Source: Oculatella sp. LEGE 06141
Lineage (GTDB): Bacteria; Cyanobacteriota; Cyanobacteriia; Elainellales; Elainellaceae
DNA: 64,000 nucleotides
NCBI RefSeq assembly: GCF_015207605.1
Contig: NZ_JADEWO010000005.1
Span: 1 to 64,000, forward strand
Direction: 5' to 3'
A program made the translations under genes and the position numbers. Positions within the stretch are counted from its first letter, which is position 1; each line of letters begins with the position of its first letter. The notes under the pieces were generated by a model. It worked only from the letters and a program-made list of their open reading frames with translations. It searched no databases and was not told the origin of the DNA. Of the stretch, positions 8,862 to 18,065 are shown piece after piece.

Positions 8862-9614
8862 ATGCGCCAATCTTGGCGTACAGAGTTAGGCGGTGGCGGC
8901 AGTGTACCAATTCCTACCATAAGCACCTTCATGCAGACCGCCGCTTTTAGTGAGCTTTTCCCGTTATTTAATGCCGCCAGCCCAGAAACAATCGAGTGGC
9001 TGCTATCCATTGCCGTCGAGCATGAGTATCCGGCAGATCGGGCCGTTTTAATGGAAGATGCTTGGGGCAATGCTGTTTACTTTGTTGAGTCTGGTTGGGT
9101 TAAGGTTCGCCGCCACGTTGGTGAAGACGTGGTCACGCTTGCCATTTTGGGGCAGGGTGATTTCTTTGGCGAAATGGCGATTTTGGATGAATCCCCTCGC
9201 TCCACCGACGTAATTGCCCTCTCTCCTGTGAAACTGCTGAGCATTTCAGCGCAACGCTTTATTCAAACCCTGTTCAAAGACTCGCAACTCCACCATCGCA
9301 TGTTACAACTCATGGTGAGACGGTTGCGCCAGACCAACTTTCGCTTTCAGTTACGGCAGCAGCCTCCGGCCATTAAACTGGCGAATACGCTGATCTCGTT
9401 GGGGGAGAACTATGGCCGCCCCTCAGAACTGGGTACCGAAATCTTTAATATCCCGCTGAAGGATCTGGCTGATGTATCCGACATTACGCTGGATGAAGCG
9501 ACCAAGATTATGGAAAAGCTGCATAGCAAAGGGTGGATCAAGATTGACCCCTATAAGCAGGCCATTCATCTAATTAACCTGAGGCAGCTAACGCATTTGG
9601 CCGGGCGGATCTAG
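8862..9614 (+). CDS. SyCRP1-like CRP/FNR transcriptional regulator
   Basis: A 250-residue CRP-family regulator. The cyclic-nucleotide-binding domain spans about residues 35-150 and carries an intact phosphate-binding cassette FFGEMAILDESPRSTDV, including the Arg-Ser pair that contacts cAMP in E. coli CRP. A long C-helix (LQLMVRRLRQTNFRF) follows, then a winged helix-turn-helix at about 185-235 (IPLKDLADVSDITLDEATK). From memory it closely resembles Synechocystis SyCRP1 (Sll1371), the cAMP receptor controlling motility and pilus genes, especially over ETIEWLLSIAVEHEYPADRA and MEDAWGNAVYF. A shorter start at 8931 (MQTAAFSEL) is possible. cAMP binding is inferred from the cassette. Confidence 0.9.
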   Translation: MRQSWRTELGGGGSVPIPTISTFMQTAAFSELFPLFNAASPETIEWLLSIAVEHEYPADRAVLMEDAWGNAVYFVESGWVKVRRHVGEDVVTLAILGQGDFFGEMAILDESPRSTDVIALSPVKLLSISAQRFIQTLFKDSQLHHRMLQLMVRRLRQTNFRFQLRQQPPAIKLANTLISLGENYGRPSELGTEIFNIPLKDLADVSDITLDEATKIMEKLHSKGWIKIDPYKQAIHLINLRQLTHLAGRI

Positions 9615-9947
9615 CTGGCTGCTGCCTTCGTTAACTATCCGCTTGAACGGAACGAGCCGTATTGAGTTCAACTGGTTTGTCCATTGGCATGAATCGAGCC
9701 AGCCCAATGGCTTGTGTGGTTTGAGAGATAATAGCAACTGGAGTGGTCGATCCTGACATTGACAATTGGGTTGTTGAGCGATTGATGTTCTGGTCGGCAC
9801 CCGCTGTTGAAGAGAATGGTTTGTGCTGATTGTTGCTCGAACCGCCCCCTTTTCTGGCTTGCCGTAGAGGGGGAAGGCAGCACATTTGATACGTTTAAAG
9901 CAACCTCTAAGATTTCATCCCACACAGGACACAAGCTGTAATCTGTA
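9615..9947. other. Intergenic region with family A right end and a possible short minus-strand frame
   Basis: The stretch near 9888-9911 (GATACGTTTAAAGCAACCTCTAAG) matches the right end of family A elements; a matching left end was not found. A 42-codon minus-strand frame (9631-9759, starting MSGSTTPVAI) has no recognised family and may be a gene fragment or chance. Confidence 0.4.
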
Positions 9948-11738
9948 ATGACTGAAGCTACCAAAACTCGCCCCTCTTCCACCACCGAAACGAACCTGGA
10001 GATTCACTACCGGGTGGCGATGCCGCAACCGGAATCTCATTTGTTTGAAGTCACGTTACAAGTTGCGGGCTGGCAGGCAGACGTTTTAGACCTGAAGATG
10101 CCCGTTTGGACACCGGGTTCCTATTTGATCCGGGAATACGCCAGACACCTACAAGACTTTTCAGCCACAGCGAACCAATCCCTTAATTGGAAGAAGTGCA
10201 GCAAACATCATTGGCAGGTTGAAACAGCCGGACAGTCGGAGTTAACAATTCGTTACCGGATATTTGCTAATGAGTTAACGGTGCGAACCAATCATTTAGA
10301 TGCAACGCACGGTTACTTCAATGGGGCAGCGTTGTTTTTCTATTTGCCTGGGTTTGAACACCTGCCCGTTCGAGTGACGATCGCGCCACCCCAACCCGAC
10401 TGGCAAATTTCAACGGCCTTACCTGCTGTCCCCGATCAGGCACACACTTTTACTGCTGCTGATTTCGATACGCTGGTGGATAGCCCGTTTGAGGTGGGTA
10501 TTCATCAGCGTTACGACTTTGAGGTGCTGGGGAAGCCTCATCAATTTGGCATTTGGGGTCGGGGCAATGCGGTTCCTGAGCAAATCATTAACGACACCTG
10601 CCGCATTATTGAAGCGGAAGCGCAGATGTTTGGCGGGTTACCCTACGATCGCTATCTGTTTCTGCTACACCTGAGTTCTCAGGGCTTTGGTGGGTTGGAG
10701 CACAAAAATTCCTGCACATTGAACTACTCTCGTTTGGGGTTTCGATCGCAGGAAAAGTATCACCGCTTTATGCAGTTAGTTGCCCATGAGTTCTTTCACC
10801 TGTGGAATGTCAAGCGCATTCGACCCAAGGCGCTGGAAGTGTTTGACTATGAACAGGAGAACTACACGCCGTCGCTCTGGTTTAGTGAAGGAACCACCAG
10901 TTATTACGACATCCTGTTTCCCCTACGGGCTGGCATTTACGATGTCCAGACGGTTCTCAGGGCAATGGGGAAAGAAATTTCTCGCTTCTTAACGACACCG
11001 GGACGGCGAATTCAACCGTTGAGCGAGTCGAGCTTTGATGCCTGGATTAAGCTATATCGCCGAGATGCCAACAGCGACAACTCTCAGATGTCGTATTACC
11101 TGAAAGGTGAAATGGTTTCTCTACTGCTCGATTTGCTGATTCGCGCACGTCACCATAACGCGCGATCGCTCGACGATGTCATGCGCCAGATGTGGGAGCA
11201 ATTTGGCCACAATGAAGTTGGCTTTACGCCAGAGCAGTTACAGCAGGTGATTGAAACCGTTGCCGAGACAGACTTAACCGACTTTTTCCATCGCTACTTA
11301 GATACCGTTGAAGACCTGCCGTTCAATCAGTATTTGGAACCCTTTGGGTTACAGTTGCAGGCTCATCAGAGGGAAGACCTTCCTCCGTTTATTGGTATCA
11401 ATGTCAAGAGGGAACAGGGACGAGAGCTAATTAAGTTTGTTGAATATGCTTCCCCAGCACAGCACGCTGGAATTGACGCAGGGGATGAACTGTTGGCTAT
11501 TGATGGCTTACGGGTTACGGCAGAGCAGTTGAGCGATCGCCTCAAGGACTTTCAGGTAGGTGAGACCGTTCAACTGACGGTTTTTCATCAGGATGAGCTA
11601 AAGACCTGCTCTGTAATGCTGGCGGAACCTCAATCTACCTCCTACCACCTGATCAGCGTAGCGAATCCGTCAGCGGTGCAGCAGCAAAACTTTGAAGGAT
11701 GGCTAGGTGTACCGCTGGCAGCGCTAGAGTCTCGCTAG
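9948..11738 (+). CDS. M61-family glycyl aminopeptidase with C-terminal PDZ domain
   Basis: A 596-residue metallopeptidase. Residues ~20-190 form the N-terminal beta-domain of the M61 family (MPVWTPGSYLIREYARHLQ is a family signature). The catalytic domain contains the zinc-binding HEFFH in LVAHEFFHLWNVKRIRPK (about residue 279), followed by the downstream Glu in LWFSEGTTSYYD. A PDZ domain at about 480-570 (IGINVKREQGRELIKFVEYA, then AQHAGIDAGDELLAIDGLRV) probably positions substrates. No signal peptide is visible, so it is probably cytosolic. Members release N-terminal Gly or Ala from peptides. It stands alone; the next gene converges on it. Confidence 0.93.
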   Translation: MTEATKTRPSSTTETNLEIHYRVAMPQPESHLFEVTLQVAGWQADVLDLKMPVWTPGSYLIREYARHLQDFSATANQSLNWKKCSKHHWQVETAGQSELTIRYRIFANELTVRTNHLDATHGYFNGAALFFYLPGFEHLPVRVTIAPPQPDWQISTALPAVPDQAHTFTAADFDTLVDSPFEVGIHQRYDFEVLGKPHQFGIWGRGNAVPEQIINDTCRIIEAEAQMFGGLPYDRYLFLLHLSSQGFGGLEHKNSCTLNYSRLGFRSQEKYHRFMQLVAHEFFHLWNVKRIRPKALEVFDYEQENYTPSLWFSEGTTSYYDILFPLRAGIYDVQTVLRAMGKEISRFLTTPGRRIQPLSESSFDAWIKLYRRDANSDNSQMSYYLKGEMVSLLLDLLIRARHHNARSLDDVMRQMWEQFGHNEVGFTPEQLQQVIETVAETDLTDFFHRYLDTVEDLPFNQYLEPFGLQLQAHQREDLPPFIGINVKREQGRELIKFVEYASPAQHAGIDAGDELLAIDGLRVTAEQLSDRLKDFQVGETVQLTVFHQDELKTCSVMLAEPQSTSYHLISVANPSAVQQQNFEGWLGVPLAALESR

Positions 11739-11747
11739 CTCCAGGGT

Positions 11748-12092
11748 TCAACCAAACCAACTGGACGGAGCCATGTTTGAATCCGGTGGAGTGTGGCGAT
11801 CGCTCCACTGAGATTCTGCATTCATCAACTCTTGAATACCCTGATGAATGAGTGAGTCAATTTGTTGTCGCTGTTCAGCAGCATGGCAAAGGGTTCCAAC
11901 ATTCACGGAAAGGAGTTCTGCTTCATCCAGCACAGTGTATATTCCGGGAATTCGACACAAGACATACGACAGCAACTTTTGACGCAAATTGGGAACTGAG
12001 AACGAGGCTGGATGGGAGGAATAACTGTGTAAAATCTCCTCTATCTCGGCGTTAACTACAGGTAAGGTTAAATTGACGATGGTTTTGGGCAT
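11748..12092 (-). CDS. Conserved hypothetical protein, 114 residues
   Basis: A small protein that begins MPKTIVNLTLPVVNAEIEEI and continues with SVPNLRQKLLSYVLCRIPGIY. This resembles, from memory, a small cyanobacterial family whose members start with the same TIVN-TLP pattern and carry a conserved ELR/NLRQ-L-YVL-RIP helix. The overall layout (helix, short loop, helix with a Leu-rich face) is reminiscent of ComFB-like proteins, but the diagnostic Cys pattern is lacking, so I do not assign it. The last ~25 residues are Ser/Pro-rich and probably disordered. It converges on the M61 peptidase gene, with stops only 9 bases apart. Confidence 0.65.
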   Translation of the reverse strand: MPKTIVNLTLPVVNAEIEEILHSYSSHPASFSVPNLRQKLLSYVLCRIPGIYTVLDEAELLSVNVGTLCHAAEQRQQIDSLIHQGIQELMNAESQWSDRHTPPDSNMAPSSWFG

Positions 12093-12345
12093 CTTTCAAC
12101 TCCAAACTACTTTTTGTCCAGTTCGGTTAAAGAAGAGACACAACGCTTTACCGCCTATCACGCCTAACACCTCATGTGAAGCAGACTCAGCACTGCTGTG
12201 CAACTCAGAATGTCACGTCAACTTCAATCAAATTATGTGCCGCCGCAAGAATTCTTGATAAAAAATTATTCAAAATTTATCAATTGTTTTCGTTATTTTA
12301 CAATTTTAGTTGAATGGGTTTAGCTGTCGAAGTGAGCCATAGCTG

Positions 12346-12546
12346 TAGAGGATGTTTGAAGCGTATCAGACGTGCTGATTTGCCCGAAATCACCCAATTC
12401 TGGCTTCGACGTGAGCGCTCAGCCGAACGGGGACTTTGAAACAGCATCGGCCTCGAAAGTCTTCCAATGCTGGGGGCTTAGCCTACGGCAATCCAGAAAA
12501 GGGGGCGGTTCGAGCAGGCAATTAACCCTTCTAAACCATCGTCTGA
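12346..12546. mobile_element. MITE-like inverted-repeat element, family A, copy 2
   Basis: The left end is TAGAGGATGTTTGAAGCGTA and the right end TCTAAACCATCGTCTGA. The interior shares CAATTCTGGCTTCGACGTGA with copy 1. It directly abuts copy 3, forming a tandem pair downstream of the large adhesin gene. Confidence 0.6.
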
Positions 12547-12717
12547 GAGGGTGTTTGAAACGTATCTTTTACGTCTCGGTAGGGGCGAAGCATACTCTGC
12601 GAGAAGCAAGCTTGTATCTACGAATCAGGATGGCTGGAACAACCGAGACATTGTCTACCGAATGCTTCGCCCCTACACCTATCGGGCAACTAATCAAACT
12701 TTTAAAGTATCGTCTGA
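12543..12717. mobile_element. MITE-like inverted-repeat element, family A, copy 3 with core hairpin
   Basis: Ends are CTGAGAGGGTGTTTGAAACG and ACTTTTAAAGTATCGTCTGA. The core holds GTAGGGGCGAAGCAT (12579-12593) and its perfect complement ATGCTTCGCCCCTAC (12662-12676). More than 100 bases of interior are almost the same as the copy at 46905-47051. Its position just after the adhesin stop could let it act as a transcription or mRNA 3'-end element. Confidence 0.75.
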
Positions 12718-12740
12718 AGGTTTGTACTAAGAGTTGCTGT

Positions 12741-15700
12741 TCAAACGATGACAAAATTCTGAGAACTCAGTGTATTAACAGAGGTATTCTGCAATACAGC
12801 CAGCGTTTGCCAGACGGCTCCGCTGCCGTTGCCGTCAGAATCAATTTTAAGTTCAACTGCTGTTCCGGTCTGCACCAGTTGCACAAACTGCTTGTATCGA
12901 GAAAAAGGACTTACCCCACCAAACTCTGGTTTGGCAAAAATGGCTCGTAGGTCAATTAGATCATCATTGGGCTTGAAGTTAACGATTCTGTCTACGCCTT
13001 CAGTGACTTGCTTGAAGACAAACATATCTTTACCCTCACCCCCATTGAGTTTGTCACTACCGGAACCACCAATCAGAATGTCATCTCCTTTCCCACCAAT
13101 GAGGGTATCGTCTCCAGCCTGACCTAGCAGTTTATCTCTGCCTGAGCCGCTATTGAGATAATCGTTGCCTTTTCCACCATAAATAATGTCTCTACCAAAC
13201 CCAAACCGGAGGCGACCTCCATACAGTCGATCGTTTCCATCCAGACCGCGAAGTAAGTTTTGTTGATAAGTTCCCCTAAGCAAATCAGTGCCAGTTGTGC
13301 CAGTTGCTCGATAAATAGCTTGTGAACCTTTGAAAACAACTGGTTTGGTCGCTGTTCCCATCAAGCCTTCTTCTGCACTAACAACCAACGAAAACTGGGT
13401 GCTGGCCGATAAGCCTCCTGCATCGGTTGCTGTCACCTTCAGATTCAATGTGCCAACATTGCTGGTGGCGGGAATTCCGCTAAAGGTTCCTGTTGTCGCA
13501 TTAAAACTCAGCCAGGCAGGAAGTGAACTACCATCCGCCAGGTTGGCGGTTAACGTCAGCGTCTCTCCTGCATCTGGATCGGTAAAGGTAGTCGTAGCTA
13601 ATGTAGACGTAAACGCCGTGTTAACTGTGGCAACCTGGTCGGCAACTGTAGCCGCAGAGGGTGCTTCGTTGACGTTAATAGTGGTGATGGTAAAAGATTG
13701 GCTAAAACTTTGAGATGGTTTTCCATTATCAGTTGCTGTAACGGTTAGCACTAAGCTAGGGATAGCTTCAAAGTCCAGACTTTGCCCACTTTTTAACTGT
13801 AACTGACTTGCAACTATTTCAAATCGATCGTCACTTACACTGAATGTGTGGTTGTTGCCTATATCTGGATCGGTGACTCCAACTGTACCGATCGCCGCTC
13901 CAGGGGCATTTTCCGCCACCGTATTACTGGATAACGTAATGGCAGTGGGGGTTTCATTGAGGTTGTTGACGGCGATCGCCAACTCTTGTTCGGTAAAGAG
14001 TCCCTCGGCATCAGTTACACGAACCCGGATGCTGTAAGAAGACTGAGCTTCAAAGTCAGGAGAAGCGATGATCTGAAGTGCGTTGTTGGCGATCGCAAAG
14101 GCTCCATTATCGCTATCGCCTGTGCCAGTAACCAAACTGTAGATAAAGGTATCTCCTTGATCTGGGTCAGCGGCATTGAAGAAACCGACTACACTACCAG
14201 CAGCAACATTCTCGTCAATGCTAGCTTGGCTCAAGGCGATCGCACTTGGTGCTTCGTTCACATCGGTGAGGTTGAGTGTGAAGAGAACAGAGTTATCTGG
14301 GTTGGTTCCTACTGCAGGATCATCTACAGCGATCGTGACGCTGTAAATAGATTTAGTTTCAAAATCGAGTATTGTCCCTGCTTTTAGGTAGAGTTCACTA
14401 CCAATAATTTCAAAGAATGCGGTATCGGTGCCTGTCAAGCTCAGGGTGTTGGTTCCCAACGCATCATCTGTGACAGCGATATCAGCGACTTTAATTGCAC
14501 TACCCGTATCACTATTTTCGGCTAGTGTTGTTGTTGTATTAGTAAGACCAACCGTTGGCGCTTCATTTACATCTGTGAGCGTGAGAGTGAAAGTATTGCT
14601 GGCATCTGGACTGCCTCCCACAGATGTATCGTCAACATTTACAGTGACGCTGTAGCTAGATTTAGTTTCAAAATCGAGTACTGTTCCTGCTTTCAGGTAG
14701 AGTGCGGTGCCGATGATTTCAAAGAATGCGGCATCAGTACCTGTCAAGCTCAGGGTGTTGGTTCCCAGCGCATCATCTGTGACAGCGATATCAGCGACTT
14801 TAATTGCACTACCCGTATCACTATTTTCGGCTAGTGTTGTTGTTGTATTAGTAAGACCAACCGTTGGCGCTTCATTTACATCTGTGAGCGTGAGGGTGAA
14901 AGTGTTGCTGGCATCTGGACTGCCTCCCACAGATGTATCGTCAACATTTACAGTGACGCTGTAGCTAGATTTAGTTTCAAAATCGAGTACTGTTCCTGCT
15001 TTCAGGTAGAGTTCAGTGCCAATGATTTCAAAGAATGCGGCATCGGTACCTGTCAAACTCAGGGTGTTGGTTCCCAACGCATCATCTGTGACAGCGATAT
15101 CAGCGACTCTATTTGCACTGCTCGTATTACTATTTTCGGCTAGTGTAGGGATGGTGTTGGCGAAGTTAAGGGCAGTGGGTGCTTCATTGATGTCGGTCAG
15201 CGTGAGGGTGAAGGTGTTGCTGGCATCTGGACTGCCTCCCACAGATGTATCGTCAACATTTACAGTGACGCTGTAGCTAGTTTTAGTTTCAAAATCGAGT
15301 ACTGTATCTGCTTTCAGGTAGAGTGCAGTGCCGATGATTTCAAAGAATGCGGCATCAGTACCTGTCAAGCTCAGGGTGTTGGTTCCCAGCGCATCATCTG
15401 TGACAGCGATATCAGCGACTCTATTTGCACTGCTCGTATTACTATTTTCGGCTAGTGTAGGGATGGTGTTGGCGAAGTTAAGGGCAGTGGGTGCTTCATT
15501 GATGTCGGTCAGCGTGAGGGTGAAGGTGTTGCTGACATCTGGACTGCCTCCCACAGATGTATCGTCAACATTTACAGTGACGCTGTAGCTACTCTTCGTT
15601 TCAAAATCGAGTACTGTATCTGCTTTCAGGTAGAGTGCAGTGCCGATGATTTCAAAGAATGCGGCATCAGTACCTGTCAAGCTCAGGGTGTTGGTTCCCA

Positions 15701-17297
15701 ACGCATCATCTGTGACAGCGATATCAGCGACTCTATTTGCACTACTCGTATTACTATTTTCGGCTAGTGTAGGGATGGTGTTGGCGAAGTTAAGGGCAGT
15801 AGGTGCTTCATTGATGTCGTTGATTGTAATGATGAACTCTTTTTCATAAAACAATCCGCCCTGGTCAGTTGTGCGAATACGAATGCTGTAGGAATTTTGA
15901 GCTTCAAAGTTAGGCGAGAAGCTAGTCCGCAATTGATTGCCAACGATGTTGAAGGATGCATTGTTCGTAGAGCCAGAACCCGCTACCAGACTGTAGGTTA
16001 ATGTGTCATATGGCAGATCTGAGTCGAGGGTCGTGAATGCGCCAATTACAGTATTGATCGATACATTTTCATTGACATTCGTAGCGCTTAGCACTAAATC
16101 GGTAGGAGCGTCGTTCAAAACAAACGAGCGGACAAAGATATCGAAATCACCACCTGAATTCTGATTGCTAGTCCAGGCAACGGCAAAATCGCCATTGGCT
16201 CGCATGGACACCGATGGTTCAAACTGATTTCCGGTAGTGGTTTGGTTAACCCGAATTTCTGCCCCATCAGCCGTGACACTGGTGGCTGTGCTAGTAAAAC
16301 GACGGACATAAACTCCATTCGTGCCGTTGTTTTCCAGAGCACTGTCTTGCCATGCCACAACAAAGCTGCCATCCGTAGGATGCATGGCGATCGAAGCAGC
16401 ACTTTGATTACCCACTGCTGAAGAAGAAACTAGAAATTCGGCGGTAATGGGAACTCCAGCACTGTTGAATTTCCGCCCAATCAGGTCTATTGTGCCGCCC
16501 GCACTACTTTCCCAAACAACGACAAAATTTCCAGAGTTGTCGATCGCCACCTTTGGCAGATTCTGAGCGCTAGTGGTCGTTGTATTTACCTGAGTCGGGA
16601 CTGAGCCGATCGCCGTACCAGAACTGTCATATAGGCGAACAAACACCTCATCGTTACCAGAAATTTGTTGCATCCAGGCAATGGCAAACATACCACTGGC
16701 ATTAACAGCCAAAGCTGGTTGACTGTCGAAATTGTTGTTCGCGGCATTGACTAACGTTTCTCCAGTGAGTACCCCACCAGAACTATTAAATCGCTGGAAA
16801 TAGATGTCGTTCGTGTCTGCACCAGGGCCATCGCCTCGCCAGACCACCACATAATTACCGAGACTATCTACCCCAACTACAGGATCGCGTTGGCTACCCG
16901 CAGTAGTGGTGTTAATGAGGGTTTCTCCTCCGGTTGTCCCTCCAACGTTGTTAAAACGTTGACCATACACTCCATAGGAGTTGTTATCACCAGGTTGGAA
17001 AAAACTGTCCCAAACAACAATAAATTCGCCTGTTCCCAAAATGGATACAGAGGAATGTTGCTGGTCATCATCTTGATAAGTATTAACTTGGAACTGAGCG
17101 CCTAACTTGTTGCCTGCAAAGCTAAAACGTTGCCCATAGACCCCAAAGTATAGCTCTTCTTCTATTACTTCATCTTGGCTATCCCAAACCACTACAAAAT
17201 TTCCGCTGGAGTCAATGGCAAGGGATGGACTCCATTGCGTATACTCCTCAACAGTATTGACTAAAATTTCGTTGGTGATCGCGAAGATGGATGGCAT
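12741..17297 (-). CDS. Giant secreted cadherin-like/RTX surface protein
   Basis: A 1518-residue protein with no classical signal peptide, as expected for type I secretion. Residues ~1-400 contain repeated FVVVW-type blades (SGNFVVVWDSQDE, GVYGQRF), suggesting a beta-propeller-like region. From ~400 to ~1215 come cadherin-like modules, including five nearly identical 103-104-residue repeats (ending D[IV]NEAPT, each with VADIAVTDDALGTNTLSLTG). Next is a putative Ig/cadherin module (~1215-1310) and hemolysin-type calcium-binding nonapeptides (~1330-1420; GGKGNDYL, GQAGDDTLIGG, GGSGSDKLNGG). The end NTLSSQNFVIV suits a C-terminal secretion signal. The role is probably calcium-dependent adhesion or a surface layer. 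No TolC/HlyBD genes are nearby. Confidence 0.88.
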   Translation of the reverse strand: MPSIFAITNEILVNTVEEYTQWSPSLAIDSSGNFVVVWDSQDEVIEEELYFGVYGQRFSFAGNKLGAQFQVNTYQDDDQQHSSVSILGTGEFIVVWDSFFQPGDNNSYGVYGQRFNNVGGTTGGETLINTTTAGSQRDPVVGVDSLGNYVVVWRGDGPGADTNDIYFQRFNSSGGVLTGETLVNAANNNFDSQPALAVNASGMFAIAWMQQISGNDEVFVRLYDSSGTAIGSVPTQVNTTTTSAQNLPKVAIDNSGNFVVVWESSAGGTIDLIGRKFNSAGVPITAEFLVSSSAVGNQSAASIAMHPTDGSFVVAWQDSALENNGTNGVYVRRFTSTATSVTADGAEIRVNQTTTGNQFEPSVSMRANGDFAVAWTSNQNSGGDFDIFVRSFVLNDAPTDLVLSATNVNENVSINTVIGAFTTLDSDLPYDTLTYSLVAGSGSTNNASFNIVGNQLRTSFSPNFEAQNSYSIRIRTTDQGGLFYEKEFIITINDINEAPTALNFANTIPTLAENSNTSSANRVADIAVTDDALGTNTLSLTGTDAAFFEIIGTALYLKADTVLDFETKSSYSVTVNVDDTSVGGSPDVSNTFTLTLTDINEAPTALNFANTIPTLAENSNTSSANRVADIAVTDDALGTNTLSLTGTDAAFFEIIGTALYLKADTVLDFETKTSYSVTVNVDDTSVGGSPDASNTFTLTLTDINEAPTALNFANTIPTLAENSNTSSANRVADIAVTDDALGTNTLSLTGTDAAFFEIIGTELYLKAGTVLDFETKSSYSVTVNVDDTSVGGSPDASNTFTLTLTDVNEAPTVGLTNTTTTLAENSDTGSAIKVADIAVTDDALGTNTLSLTGTDAAFFEIIGTALYLKAGTVLDFETKSSYSVTVNVDDTSVGGSPDASNTFTLTLTDVNEAPTVGLTNTTTTLAENSDTGSAIKVADIAVTDDALGTNTLSLTGTDTAFFEIIGSELYLKAGTILDFETKSIYSVTIAVDDPAVGTNPDNSVLFTLNLTDVNEAPSAIALSQASIDENVAAGSVVGFFNAADPDQGDTFIYSLVTGTGDSDNGAFAIANNALQIIASPDFEAQSSYSIRVRVTDAEGLFTEQELAIAVNNLNETPTAITLSSNTVAENAPGAAIGTVGVTDPDIGNNHTFSVSDDRFEIVASQLQLKSGQSLDFEAIPSLVLTVTATDNGKPSQSFSQSFTITTINVNEAPSAATVADQVATVNTAFTSTLATTTFTDPDAGETLTLTANLADGSSLPAWLSFNATTGTFSGIPATSNVGTLNLKVTATDAGGLSASTQFSLVVSAEEGLMGTATKPVVFKGSQAIYRATGTTGTDLLRGTYQQNLLRGLDGNDRLYGGRLRFGFGRDIIYGGKGNDYLNSGSGRDKLLGQAGDDTLIGGKGDDILIGGSGSDKLNGGEGKDMFVFKQVTEGVDRIVNFKPNDDLIDLRAIFAKPEFGGVSPFSRYKQFVQLVQTGTAVELKIDSDGNGSGAVWQTLAVLQNTSVNTLSSQNFVIV
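14257..15815. repeat. Five tandem ~310-bp direct repeats inside the adhesin gene
   Basis: Units recur at spacings of 309, 309, 312 and 312 bases (for example at 14388, 14697, 15006, 15318 and 15630). Most of each unit is nearly identical at the DNA level, including synonymous sites, implying recent duplication or gene conversion. Two sub-types exist, encoding linkers with VGLTNTTTTLAENSD or ALNFANTIPTLAENSN. The copy number is likely unstable. Confidence 0.9.
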
Positions 17298-18065
17298 GGG
17301 ATAGCACTATTGGTAGAGATCAGTAATATTAGGGTTCCCATCTCTGTCAAAATTGCTACCTTTGGCAACGAAAACTTAGTATCTTCCCAGTCGCTTGGGC
17401 TGAGCGAGTATTACAACTGCACAGTTAGGTATTTAAGCGTAGTTACTTTTTAGGATCAGCTTTGAGGGTTGTTAAAAATGGCAAAATATCGGTCAGGCCA
17501 CCAGAACGGTGCTACTGGTTCAATATTCCATAATACAGACGAGCAATCCGTAATGTATCAATTGCATCGGCCAGTAACAATTTATATTTTTTCTCTTGTT
17601 TGAAGTTTTAGTTAAATTTATCTAGCTTCTATAGTTTGCTAGTTAAATTGTTACTACATGAGAGGTTATTTGAAATGAAAATAGTTCGGGAAGCCCCAGC
17701 TTATAGATCTTGAGTGGCTAATGCAGACCGTTTGCTACATTTCAAACTCTCTAACCAGTTGCAGTTAACTCTACCCATTGTCACTACTGATCACCACAAG
17801 GGGTGCAACGTTGTCGAGCTATTGGACAGCGTTTTAACCTGGTTGACCGACAAATCTCTACCTCGATGCTGGCATCGATTGGTTTATTGTTAGCGCAAGC
17901 CAACAAAAGCTGTATGGGTATTGGGTTGTACAGTGTTTAACCCACTTTACAAAAGATTTATCAGTCAATCAGGCGCTTTAACAGACGCTAGATACTTTCA
18001 GTTTTTGCAAAGAAGTATCGATCGCGTCACAAGAATCTAACACCCTTCTTAAGTGGAAAGAATTC
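17298..18065. other. Divergent intergenic region between adhesin and binding-protein genes
   Basis: About 770 AT-rich bases with no supported gene. They must contain both divergent promoters. I saw no strong inverted repeat, riboswitch-like fold or family A/B element. Confidence 0.45.

Noticed and set aside
8815-8865. tRNA-like stretch (CTAGTCGGTAGCGCATCTG resembles a D-arm)
   Set aside because: No matching acceptor stem, anticodon stem or GGTTCGA T-arm follows, and the region runs into the start of the SyCRP1-like gene.
12741-17297. Series of similar plus-strand frames across the adhesin gene (86 codons each)
   Set aside because: They repeat only because the underlying minus-strand gene has tandem repeats; they are antisense shadows.
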